Of a stretch of DNA of 13,894 bases, positions 6,418 through 13,569 are shown piece after piece; the stretch's first letter is position 1; every line of letters starts with the position of its first letter. Where the stretch lies: positions 1-13,894 of the forward strand of contig CAAGGF010000143.1 of NCBI GenBank assembly GCA_900769325.1. Reading direction: 5' to 3'. The notes beneath the pieces were generated by a model. That model did not search any database. It was not told the DNA's origin and saw only the letters and a list, made by a program, of their open reading frames with translations. The DNA comes from Spirochaetia bacterium (GTDB lineage Bacteria; Spirochaetota; Spirochaetia; Treponematales; Treponemataceae). The position numbers were made by a program, and so were the translations under genes.

Positions 6418-7922
6418 TTTTTATACCTATCGCAAAATTATCAAATAATACTGATAAATCATTCTTTGTAGAACAAGTGCAACTTTATATTAAACTTGTT
6501 AATACATTTTGTTTAAAAAATAACATTGAAAATAACTTAGATGATACTCCTATTAATTTTGATGAATTAAAATCTATAGGAGTTATAGAAAAAGAAGATG
6601 ATTTAAAACTTTTAAAAACTCTTCTTAAATCTGATTTTTCACCATTTATTAAATCTGTAAACTTTGTTGTTTCTAATAAAAATCAATTAAATGGACTTCT
6701 GGATAAATTATATAACTCTAAAAGAGCAGAACTTCAAAAGGATTTTGCAAATAAGAAACAGCTTACTCTTGTAGATTTTTTCTGTGGAGCTGGTGGTCTA
6801 AGTCTTGGATTTGTTGAAGAAGGTTTTAATATAAAACTTGCTAACGATATTCAAGATGTATGTATTGAAACATATAAATATAATCATCCGGAAATTCCTT
6901 CTTCAAAAATAATTCAGGGAGATATTAAAGAAATAGTTGATAATGTAAGTGATTACATTGATACAGATATAGACATTGTTGTTGGAGGACCACCTTGTCA
7001 GGGATTCAGTGAGGCAAATAGACAGCGAGTAATTGATGATCCAAGAAACAAACTTTATAAATATTATGTAAAAGCTGTAGAAAAGATTGCTCCAAAATTT
7101 GTCCTTATGGAAAATGTAAAAGGGATGCTAAAAGTAGCTGACCAGGTTGTTGAAGATTACGAGAATCTCAAAATTGAAAAGAACGGAAAGATATATACAT
7201 ATAATGTAAAGTATAAGATTCTCAATAGTCAGAATTTTTCAGTAGCTCAAAGTCGAGAACGTTTAATTTATATCGCTGTGAGAAGTGATATACAACAAGA
7301 AAAAAATATAACGCCTCAGGTAATTTTTGATAGGATTGAAGAGAATTGTAGAAATCATAAGACCTTTAATTTATCAGAAGCCTTAAAAGATATTAAACCT
7401 CTTGATGCTCCAAGAATTAAAAATATGAATGAAATAGATTCTGATACATGCGGTAAAAAAGTAGATGTTAATGATTATGAGAATAATCAGAACGAATATC
7501 TAAAACTCATAAATATGGGGAGAGATATTCCTTACATTTATAATCATAAAGCAAGATATGTTAATGACATAAATTATGACATCTATAGGCTTCTTAATCC
7601 AGGCGATGATGCTTCTGATGAAAAAATAATTGATATCATGCCTTATAAACATAGATTGCATTGTTTTAAGGACAAGTATTATAAACTTTATCCTGATAGA
7701 CCGTGTAGAACAATTACTGCACATTTAAGAATGGATTGCCATTCTCATATTCATCCTTTTCAGGTTAGAGCTTTAACACCAAGAGAAGCTGCAAGAGTAC
7801 AGTCTTTTCCTGATGATTATGTTTTCTTAGGAGCATACTTGAAAACATATATGCAAATTGGAAATGCCGTTCCAACTATGATGGCTCGTGGTATCGCTCA
7901 TGTAATAAAGGAGTATCTATGA
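6414..7922 (+). CDS. DNA (cytosine-5-)-methyltransferase with N-terminal extension, second of the module B pair
   Basis: The 502-residue product is a C5-cytosine methyltransferase whose catalytic domain begins only near residue 117: motif I DFFCGAGG at 121-128, motif IV GGPPCQ at 191-196 with Cys195, motif VI ENV at 233-235, motif VIII QSRER at 279-283, motif IX REAARVQSF, and motif X GNAVP at 483-487 (followed by Thr, not the usual Pro). The first 115 residues are helical, unlike the other two methyltransferases here, and I do not recognise them. I chose ATG 6414 over the in-frame ATG at 6372 because 6414 makes an ATGA overlap with the previous stop and has GGAGAAG five bases upstream (6403-6409). 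The gene ends in another ATGA overlap, so the pair and the next gene are translationally coupled. Confidence 0.93.
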   Translation: MIFIPIAKLSNNTDKSFFVEQVQLYIKLVNTFCLKNNIENNLDDTPINFDELKSIGVIEKEDDLKLLKTLLKSDFSPFIKSVNFVVSNKNQLNGLLDKLYNSKRAELQKDFANKKQLTLVDFFCGAGGLSLGFVEEGFNIKLANDIQDVCIETYKYNHPEIPSSKIIQGDIKEIVDNVSDYIDTDIDIVVGGPPCQGFSEANRQRVIDDPRNKLYKYYVKAVEKIAPKFVLMENVKGMLKVADQVVEDYENLKIEKNGKIYTYNVKYKILNSQNFSVAQSRERLIYIAVRSDIQQEKNITPQVIFDRIEENCRNHKTFNLSEALKDIKPLDAPRIKNMNEIDSDTCGKKVDVNDYENNQNEYLKLINMGRDIPYIYNHKARYVNDINYDIYRLLNPGDDASDEKIIDIMPYKHRLHCFKDKYYKLYPDRPCRTITAHLRMDCHSHIHPFQVRALTPREAARVQSFPDDYVFLGAYLKTYMQIGNAVPTMMARGIAHVIKEYL

Positions 7923-8542
7923 AAATTATAATTCAACAACTAATAAAGACTCTAAATAGCACTGAAGCTGGCAGGACAAAAACAAATGACAGTTATTTAC
8001 GAATGTCCTATGGGGTAGATGTTGGATATTTTTTTGAAGATGAGGCTTCAAAAAAATATACTTTTTCTAGAAAAAAAGATAATTCTGACTTCGAGTTAAG
8101 AGTTGAACAGTCGCATGATGGTATACGCATTTATAATATGGGTAAATTAACAAATTCAAAAATTGAAGATTTGTGGGCTGGGGATAAAATAATATTGGAG
8201 AAAAGAATTTTTGATGGTCAGATAAAGTATTATATAGATTGTGAAAAGAAAACAGATTCTATAGTTTTTCAGAGTTTTAAGGGCCAGCATTTTGAATTAC
8301 TTACTCCTCAAACATTTGATTTATTGAAAGACTGTAAAAATATTAAAATTCAAAATATGGGGAAAGACAAAAAACGGAAAGATTCTGATGAAATTGATAT
8401 CTGGGATTTATATTACAACAATGAACCTATAAGTCCTAGATTATCAGATACCGAATTATTGAGAATTACAATAAAAAACAATGACTCTTATATAACAAAA
8501 ACAAAATCTTGGGAATATTACCAATTTGAAATGGAGGCTTAA
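7919..8542 (+). CDS. Unrecognised 207-aa protein in the YdiR position of a BsuMI-like operon
   Basis: I do not recognise this 207-residue protein from sequence. It is mostly predicted beta strand, with alternating hydrophobic and charged residues through about 25-115, including DLWAGDKIILEKR, a Gly-Asp turn between strands of the kind found in beta-barrel DNA-binding domains. It has no obvious nuclease motif, signal peptide or membrane segment. The ATG at 7919 overlaps the methyltransferase stop, with AAAGGAG at 7907-7913. One base separates its stop from the GTPase start, so it should be made with the GTPase in similar amounts. In the Bacillus BsuMI locus a third restriction gene, ydiR, sits at this place between the methyltransferases and the McrB-like gene. 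A site-recognition or assembly subunit of the restriction complex is a reasonable inference, not shown by sequence. Confidence 0.8.
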   Translation: MKIIIQQLIKTLNSTEAGRTKTNDSYLRMSYGVDVGYFFEDEASKKYTFSRKKDNSDFELRVEQSHDGIRIYNMGKLTNSKIEDLWAGDKIILEKRIFDGQIKYYIDCEKKTDSIVFQSFKGQHFELLTPQTFDLLKDCKNIKIQNMGKDKKRKDSDEIDIWDLYYNNEPISPRLSDTELLRITIKNNDSYITKTKSWEYYQFEMEA

Positions 8543-8543
8543 A

Positions 8544-10019
8544 ATGGGTAATTCATATATATTAAAAATTAGTTCTTTGTCACATACTTTTTCGCTGATA
8601 GAAAGCGGCGTTGATTTTTCTTTCAAGTATAACTTGATAGAGAATGACCAACTAACAAATATACTTAAAGTATTAAAAGTAGGAGATACTTTTTTTTGCA
8701 CAATTGATGATTATATAAAATCATATTTTTCTATTAAAAATATTGATGATAAAGATGTAATCTTGAATAAAATCATAGAAGTTGCAAAAGGATATAAAAT
8801 AGAAGATATAAATATCGTAAAAAAACTTGAAGAAGATCTTATATACAAAATTGATGACAACCTTAAGGCTGAAATTTTAAAATCCATGTCTCCAAACACA
8901 AAAAAGGAAAAGCCTTATATACCTCTCGACTACACTCCATGCAAAGATAAAATCAAATCCTATAACCGCATAATATTCGGAGCTCCTGGCACAGGAAAAA
9001 GTTTTGAATTAAAACATGAGGCAGAGTTTATAAAAAAAGATGGCTCGTTATATCCAGACACAACAAAAAAAGAAGACAGAATTGATTTAGCATTCCCTGA
9101 AAACAACGTTGAACGCGTTACCTTCCATCCTGATTACAGTTACGGACAATTTGTAGGAAGTTATAAACCCATTTCAGATGATGACGGTAAAATCAGATAT
9201 GAATATGTTCCTGGTCCATTTATGAGAACTCTAGTAAAAGCTCTTGAGAGTGGAAAGCATGGGGATTCTGCCGAAAAATTTCTTTTGATTGTTGAAGAAA
9301 TTAACCGTGCTAAAGTTGCATCTGTTTTTGGAGATATGTTCCAGCTTCTTGACCGCACTGATGACGGCGAAAGTATGTATGAAATTCAGGCAAGCGAAGA
9401 TGTACGCCGCTATCTTGCAAAAGAACTAGGCGGAACAAAAGATAATTACACTTCGATTAAGATTCCAAACAACATGTACATCTGGGCAACAATGAACAGT
9501 GCTGACCAGGGAGTATTCCCAATGGATACCGCATTTAAGCGCAGATGGGAGTTTGAATATATCGGAATCGATGAAAACGCCGAGAAACTTGTTTATGATG
9601 ACGGCAAATTGATTTTACTTCCAATACCATCAAAGAACGGAAAGGAAACAAAAGATAGGATAACTTATGATTTAATCGAATGGAATAAATTCCGAACGGA
9701 AATTAACAGGAAACTTTCAGAAAATACTTCTGTAAATGAAGATAAATTACTTGGACCGTTTTTTATTAGTCTTGATAAACTCCGTTCTGCAAAAGATAAT
9801 CCTTCGGATTTTATTAAATGTATAAAAAGCAAAATTTTGATGTATCTTTTTGAAGATGTCGTAAAAATCAGTCCTGCAAAGTTATTTAAAAATTGCGGTG
9901 AACATCCAAAATACTCTGACATTTGTTCTAGGTTTGATGAAATTGGTGCAGAAATATTTGGAATTTCACAAGAATCTATAATAACTCCGACTGAAACTGC
10001 CAATGATGAACAGGCATAA
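8544..10019 (+). CDS. McrB-type AAA+ GTPase, restriction subunit (LlaJI R1 / YdiS-like)
   Basis: This 491-residue protein is a McrB-family AAA+ motor that should use GTP to drive the associated nuclease. Walker A is GAPGTGKS at 146-153, Walker B LLIVEEIN at 247-254, and the family's guanine-specifying motif appears as MNSAD at 317-321 (commonly MNTAD), followed by a probable arginine finger pair R333-R334 before WEF. Residues 1-137 form a separate N-terminal domain with LKVGDTFFC at 45-53, a turn reminiscent of PUA/EVE-like folds, probably for DNA recognition. I chose ATG 8544 over 8526: GGAGG lies six bases upstream and the start follows the previous stop by one base. By hand count, 8641-8880 is about 21% G+C and 8881-9360 about 37%, so the N-terminal domain may have a different history from the motor. 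Confidence 0.9.
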   Translation: MGNSYILKISSLSHTFSLIESGVDFSFKYNLIENDQLTNILKVLKVGDTFFCTIDDYIKSYFSIKNIDDKDVILNKIIEVAKGYKIEDINIVKKLEEDLIYKIDDNLKAEILKSMSPNTKKEKPYIPLDYTPCKDKIKSYNRIIFGAPGTGKSFELKHEAEFIKKDGSLYPDTTKKEDRIDLAFPENNVERVTFHPDYSYGQFVGSYKPISDDDGKIRYEYVPGPFMRTLVKALESGKHGDSAEKFLLIVEEINRAKVASVFGDMFQLLDRTDDGESMYEIQASEDVRRYLAKELGGTKDNYTSIKIPNNMYIWATMNSADQGVFPMDTAFKRRWEFEYIGIDENAEKLVYDDGKLILLPIPSKNGKETKDRITYDLIEWNKFRTEINRKLSENTSVNEDKLLGPFFISLDKLRSAKDNPSDFIKCIKSKILMYLFEDVVKISPAKLFKNCGEHPKYSDICSRFDEIGAEIFGISQESIITPTETANDEQA

Positions 10020-10039
10020 ATACATAACGGAGCACTATT

Positions 10040-12049
10040 TTGGAACCTGTATATTTTCGCGAAGGACAGCATTATTCTTTCTCTGATTTGGAAAAGGCTT
10101 TCTGTCTTGATGAAGAAAACACGACTAAACGGATTAATGTTTTAAAAAGATTTAATATTCTAAAAACTGTAAGAAAAAATAAACCTGAATTTACAGAACT
10201 ATCTGATCAAGATATTGTTATTGGGGATGTTCCCGAAGATTCTTCAGAATATACATTTCAATTTTCTTATGTTGGGGTAATCCTTTTGCACAATTTGATT
10301 ATTTTGTGCTATCCAAAATATATCGACAATGATAAAAAGCCTTTTGAAAAGTTAAAGACAATATTTAAAGTTCTTGAAAAATACAATCATAAAGAACAGT
10401 TAGTTCATTTGTATAATGGTGATGCAGAAAGCGAACATTTTAATCAACTTCTCATTTCACTTCATATTTTGACAGATTATTTTGAAAACGGCTTGTATTC
10501 AAGTCAGCAGGAAAAAATTGAACTGAACGGTGATGGCGAAATTTTATGGGATAAAACAATAAATGAAACTTTTGCATTTATAAAAGATAATATGCCATAT
10601 TATTTAAATTATTATTCGCATGATAATACAGATGATGATCTGGATTATATCAGACGATTACATGCAGCAATCGTTTCCAAGTGTTCAAAAGATTTAGCGA
10701 ACGGTAATCTTCTTGAATTATTTGGTTTGGAAAAAGCCGAATTGACTTCGCAGGTACTGGAAGACTTCGGTGATACTGACTATATTGAATACAGGCTTGA
10801 ACAGGAAATAAAAAATCAGTTTGTTACAAGAAAGCAAAGTTTATTAAAGACTTTATATACATATATTGCAAAAAAACAATCCAATCAAACTGAAGAATGT
10901 TTTGGGTTGTACGGAACGAATTCTTTTAATCTTGTCTGGGAAAAAATCTGTGCTGAATTATTTTGCAATGTTTATGACAAGGCTTGGAAAGTATCAAATC
11001 TTGCAGAGCATGGTTTAATAGACAGAACTTTATGTACACCTGAAAACAAGAATAAAAATATTTCTGATTATATAGAAAAACCTGAATGGAAAATTGACGG
11101 CGAATGTGTTAGATATTCTGGTGATTTGATTCCTGATATCATTTCATTGAGGAAGGAAAAGTCAGGTAATTGCGCTATGTACATTCTTGACGGCAAATAT
11201 TATCTTCTTTCTGTTAAGGATGGAAATCTGTATGGCAACCCTGGAATTCAAGATGTCATAAAACAGTATGTGTATAATGCTTCGTTGCAATCATTTATAG
11301 ATGAATTTAAAATCGGTGAAATTGCAAATGCATTTTTGATTCCTGCACTTGAAAGTGATGTTTCTGCTGCACTGAATTTTGGAGAAGTTCCTTATTGGAC
11401 TGTACAGCATTCTGGTTTCAAGAAATTACCAGTTCTTCAAATAATCAAACTTAAACCTGCTGAAATCTGGAAATCATATCTTGAAAACAATTCAGAATTT
11501 GATTCCGTACTTGATAGAATACAAAAATCTCCTACTGCAAATTACCTGTATCATAACGAAAACGATGATTCTGTCATTCAAATAAATGATGATAAAAAAC
11601 ATATTCTTGTAGGAATGATAAGAAAAGAAGTTATGAAAGACATCCTGAATACTGGGAAAAAAGAATTCTTGTTTTATTTTTATGCAACAGATTTTGATAA
11701 AAAAAGCGGAAAATTTATCCGTTATCCACTGCATCCGTATATAGATTCCTGCACAGAATTTATCGGATATACAAATGACAAAAAACAGTTCATTCATGGT
11801 TCATTAAAACAGATTTATAACAGATGCCGTATAGATGAAATTCATGCTGAAGAATTAAGCAGAATTTTGAGCGAAAATAAAAAAAATGCCCAAACTTATT
11901 ATGTCGTTACCGTTGAAAAGTTGTCAGATATCTCTTCAATTCCTTATGATAACCTTGTTCCGACAAATGAAAAACTGAACGAACTGATAAAACAAAACGG
12001 ATTGAATGATGTTCTGTTCAAAACTTCGCCTAAAGTGATTGATGTTTGA
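10040..12049 (+). CDS. LlaJI/YdjA-type PD-(D/E)XK restriction endonuclease with long C-terminus
   Basis: The 669-residue product is the likely DNA-cutting subunit. The N-terminus (about 10-50) resembles a winged helix, as in LlaJI-family proteins. The nuclease core shows a PD-(D/E)XK signature: P365-D366 in a strand, then D384-G-K386 (ILDGKYY) 18 residues later. D366, D384 and K386 are the predicted metal-binding and catalytic residues. Residues about 515-669 form a further domain I do not recognise, with strands around KEFLFYFYATDF and EFIGYT. It may contact DNA or the GTPase. Translation starts at TTG 10040, with GGAG seven bases upstream, 20 bases after the GTPase stop. By analogy with LlaJI and McrBC it would cut only with the GTPase. 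Reading on in frame past the TGA gives a repeat-rich tail (see the debris at 12050). Confidence 0.85.
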   Translation: MEPVYFREGQHYSFSDLEKAFCLDEENTTKRINVLKRFNILKTVRKNKPEFTELSDQDIVIGDVPEDSSEYTFQFSYVGVILLHNLIILCYPKYIDNDKKPFEKLKTIFKVLEKYNHKEQLVHLYNGDAESEHFNQLLISLHILTDYFENGLYSSQQEKIELNGDGEILWDKTINETFAFIKDNMPYYLNYYSHDNTDDDLDYIRRLHAAIVSKCSKDLANGNLLELFGLEKAELTSQVLEDFGDTDYIEYRLEQEIKNQFVTRKQSLLKTLYTYIAKKQSNQTEECFGLYGTNSFNLVWEKICAELFCNVYDKAWKVSNLAEHGLIDRTLCTPENKNKNISDYIEKPEWKIDGECVRYSGDLIPDIISLRKEKSGNCAMYILDGKYYLLSVKDGNLYGNPGIQDVIKQYVYNASLQSFIDEFKIGEIANAFLIPALESDVSAALNFGEVPYWTVQHSGFKKLPVLQIIKLKPAEIWKSYLENNSEFDSVLDRIQKSPTANYLYHNENDDSVIQINDDKKHILVGMIRKEVMKDILNTGKKEFLFYFYATDFDKKSGKFIRYPLHPYIDSCTEFIGYTNDKKQFIHGSLKQIYNRCRIDEIHAEELSRILSENKKNAQTYYVVTVEKLSDISSIPYDNLVPTNEKLNELIKQNGLNDVLFKTSPKVIDV

Positions 12050-12066
12050 AAAGGTAATATCCAATC

Positions 12067-12102
12067 AAAGGTTACTGTAAAGGTTACTCAAAAGGTGACT
12101 GT
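12067..12102. repeat. Three tandem 12-bp repeats, AAAGGTTACTGT type
   Basis: Three adjacent 12-base units run from 12067, 12079 and 12091: AAAGGTTACTGT, AAAGGTTACTCA and AAAGGTGACTGT. They begin 17 bases after the nuclease stop. The 12-base period keeps the reading frame and encodes KVTV, KVTQ, KVTV. Confidence 0.8.
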
Positions 12103-12171
12103 AAATGCGCAGAAGAAGATTTTAAAATGACTAAAGAAAAAGCCGCATATTATACAGAGCAATCAGAAGTA

Positions 12172-12219
12172 GGGTAATCAGTTGGGTGACAGGTTGGGTA
12201 ATAAGTTGGGTAATGAAGT
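12172..12219. repeat. Four tandem 12-bp repeats, GGGTAAT(A/C)AGTT type
   Basis: Units start at 12172, 12184, 12196 and 12208: GGGTAATCAGTT, GGGTGACAGGTT, GGGTAATAAGTT, and a last one with one inserted base. In the frame of the upstream nuclease they encode an LG(N/D) repeat. Both this array and the one at 12067 contain GGTtAC- or GGTaAT-like cores, so they may be related. Confidence 0.8.
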
Positions 12220-12283
12220 TACTGCGAACTCCCATTTCACAAATCTTGCCCAAAACACCCTTTTTTTTCTATTCCAATCTTTT

Positions 12284-12297
12284 TTCGATATACCGAA
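12284..12297. promoter_or_regulatory. Upstream operator-like palindrome
   Basis: TTCGATATACCGAA is a near-perfect 14-base palindrome (one mismatched pair). A perfect version lies exactly 40 bases downstream at 12324, about four helical turns, which places both on the same DNA face. This is the expected layout for two repressor dimers acting on the promoter of the DUF4143 ATPase gene. Confidence 0.5.
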
Positions 12298-12315
12298 GAA
12301 ACTCCTGTAATTCCC

Positions 12316-12344
12316 TTGAACTTTTCGATATATCGAAATATAGT
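12316..12344 (+). promoter_or_regulatory. Promoter of the DUF4143 gene with an operator in its spacer
   Basis: TTGAAC (12316-12321, four of six matches to TTGACA) and TATAGT (12339-12344, five of six matches to TATAAT) are separated by exactly 17 bases. The perfect palindrome TTCGATATATCGAA (12324-12337) fills the spacer, so a bound protein would block RNA polymerase. The predicted start near 12351 is one base from the ATG at 12352, and no Shine-Dalgarno site is present, which suggests a leaderless transcript. Confidence 0.6.
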
Positions 12345-12351
12345 ATTTGTA

Positions 12352-13569
12352 ATGAATATAATTCGTTCTGTGTATTTTGAAAAAATCAAGCCTTTTATTG
12401 ATACCCCGGTTGTAAAAGTTATTACTGGAATACGCCGCTGTGGTAAATCTGTTATGCTTTCTCAAATCAAGGATTTTCTTGTTCAACAGGGAATTCAGGA
12501 AAATCAGATTTTATCCTTAAATTTTGAATCTTTTACCGATGAACGTGTAAAATCATTTGAATCTGTAACCGAGTGTGTAAAAAAATGTGCTGAAAATTCC
12601 GGGAACAAAAAACTGTATCTCTTCTTTGATGAAATTCAGGAACTTAACGGCTGGGAAAAACTTATTAACTCGTATCTTGTTGATTTTAATTCTGACATTT
12701 ACATTACTGGTTCAAATGCAAAACTTCTTTCAGGAGAACTTGCTACATATCTTGCCGGACGATATGTGGAAATCCAAATGTTTCCTTTTTCGTTTTCAGA
12801 AAGTTTTGAAGCTTTGAAAATATCAAATCCAGAAATTTCACAAGATGATGCATTTTTCTTCTATATAAAAGCTGGTGGTTATCCGTTTTTGTACAATTTC
12901 AATCTTTCTGAAATTCAGCAGAAACAGTATCTTGATGATATTTTTAATTCAATCATTTTAAAAGACATTTCGAACCGTAATAAAATCCGGGATATTTCAC
13001 TTTTAAAATCGCTTATCACTTTTTTTGTATCGAATGTGGGGAATACTTTTTCTTCTTCAAGTCTTTTAAAATATTTGAAAAATGAACGCCGCTCTGTTTC
13101 TACGGAAACGGTTTACAATTATCTTGAATATTGCCGTGAAGCCTGTCTTTTTCATCTTGTTCAGCGCGAAAATATTGCCGGAAAAGCATTGCTTCAAACG
13201 CAGGAAAAAATCTATATTGCAGATCATGGAATACGGCAGGCACTGTTTTTGAGCAATCAAAAAGACATAAACCAAGTTCTTGAAAACATTGTGTACATTG
13301 AACTTCTTCGCCGCGGCTATGCTGTAACAGTCGGAAAATCAGGGAATCAGGAAATTGATTTTTGTGCCAGAAAAGACAGCCGCATGGAATATTATCAGGT
13401 TTCATATCTTCTTGCGTCAGAAGAAACTGTCAGCCGTGAGTTCGGAGCATTTGAATCGCTAAAAGACAACTACCCGAAATTCGTTCTTTCTATGGATAAA
13501 ATAGATTTTTCGCAAAACGGAATCATCCACAAAAATATTATTGACTGGCTTTTAGGACACACCGCATGA
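12352..13569 (+). CDS. AAA ATPase with C-terminal DUF4143 domain
   Basis: This 405-residue protein belongs to the AAA_14/DUF4143 ATPases, common in gut bacteria and archaea and of unknown role. Walker A is GIRRCGKS at 26-33, Walker B LYLFFDEIQ at 88-96, and the sensor strand is ITGSNA at 118-123. The C-terminal DUF4143 part includes EIDF at 334-337 and YYQV at 347-350, arranged like a PD-(D/E)XK fold with Gln in the third position. I chose ATG 12352 over the TTG at 12316: that TTG is the -35 box, and family members usually start a few residues before the xPFIDxPVVKVITGIRRCGKS block. The gene has its own promoter and operator and overlaps the Nudix gene by four bases. It looks separate from the restriction operon. 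Confidence 0.88.
   Translation: MNIIRSVYFEKIKPFIDTPVVKVITGIRRCGKSVMLSQIKDFLVQQGIQENQILSLNFESFTDERVKSFESVTECVKKCAENSGNKKLYLFFDEIQELNGWEKLINSYLVDFNSDIYITGSNAKLLSGELATYLAGRYVEIQMFPFSFSESFEALKISNPEISQDDAFFFYIKAGGYPFLYNFNLSEIQQKQYLDDIFNSIILKDISNRNKIRDISLLKSLITFFVSNVGNTFSSSSLLKYLKNERRSVSTETVYNYLEYCREACLFHLVQRENIAGKALLQTQEKIYIADHGIRQALFLSNQKDINQVLENIVYIELLRRGYAVTVGKSGNQEIDFCARKDSRMEYYQVSYLLASEETVSREFGAFESLKDNYPKFVLSMDKIDFSQNGIIHKNIIDWLLGHTA

Larger units (their letters stand above)
12050..12240 (+). pseudogene. Possible remnant of a repeat-tailed gene downstream of the nuclease
   Basis: Directly after the nuclease stop, in the same frame, the sequence reads KVTVKVTQKVTVN, then a TGA at 12128-12130, then a TAG, then GNQLGDRLGNKLGNEVT. 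Both repeat types have a period of four codons. Such VTxx and LGxx repeats occur, from memory, in the C-terminal tails of AlbA_2/RecG-like ATP-binding proteins. The shared frame broken by stops suggests debris of such a tail, perhaps from a gene replaced when the island formed. The alternative is non-coding 12-bp tandem repeats that merely translate this way. No start or upstream part is present. Confidence 0.35.

Noticed and set aside
8526..8543. ATG 8526 as start of the McrB-like gene
   Set aside because: It lies inside the previous gene's last codons and lacks a good ribosome site; GGAGG at 8533-8537 serves ATG 8544.
9665..10072. Minus-strand open frame of 135 codons
   Set aside because: It is antisense to the McrB-like gene, has no ribosome site or recognisable motif, and the plus-strand frame carries clear family motifs.
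12208..12268. Intrinsic terminator ending in the eight T bases at 12261-12268
   Set aside because: I could not find a stable GC-rich stem directly before the T run; candidate pairings need large bulges.
12316..12351. TTG start for the DUF4143 ATPase
   Set aside because: The TTG is part of the -35 box and the added 12 residues would be encoded by the operator palindrome. ATG 12352 fits the family's usual N-terminus.
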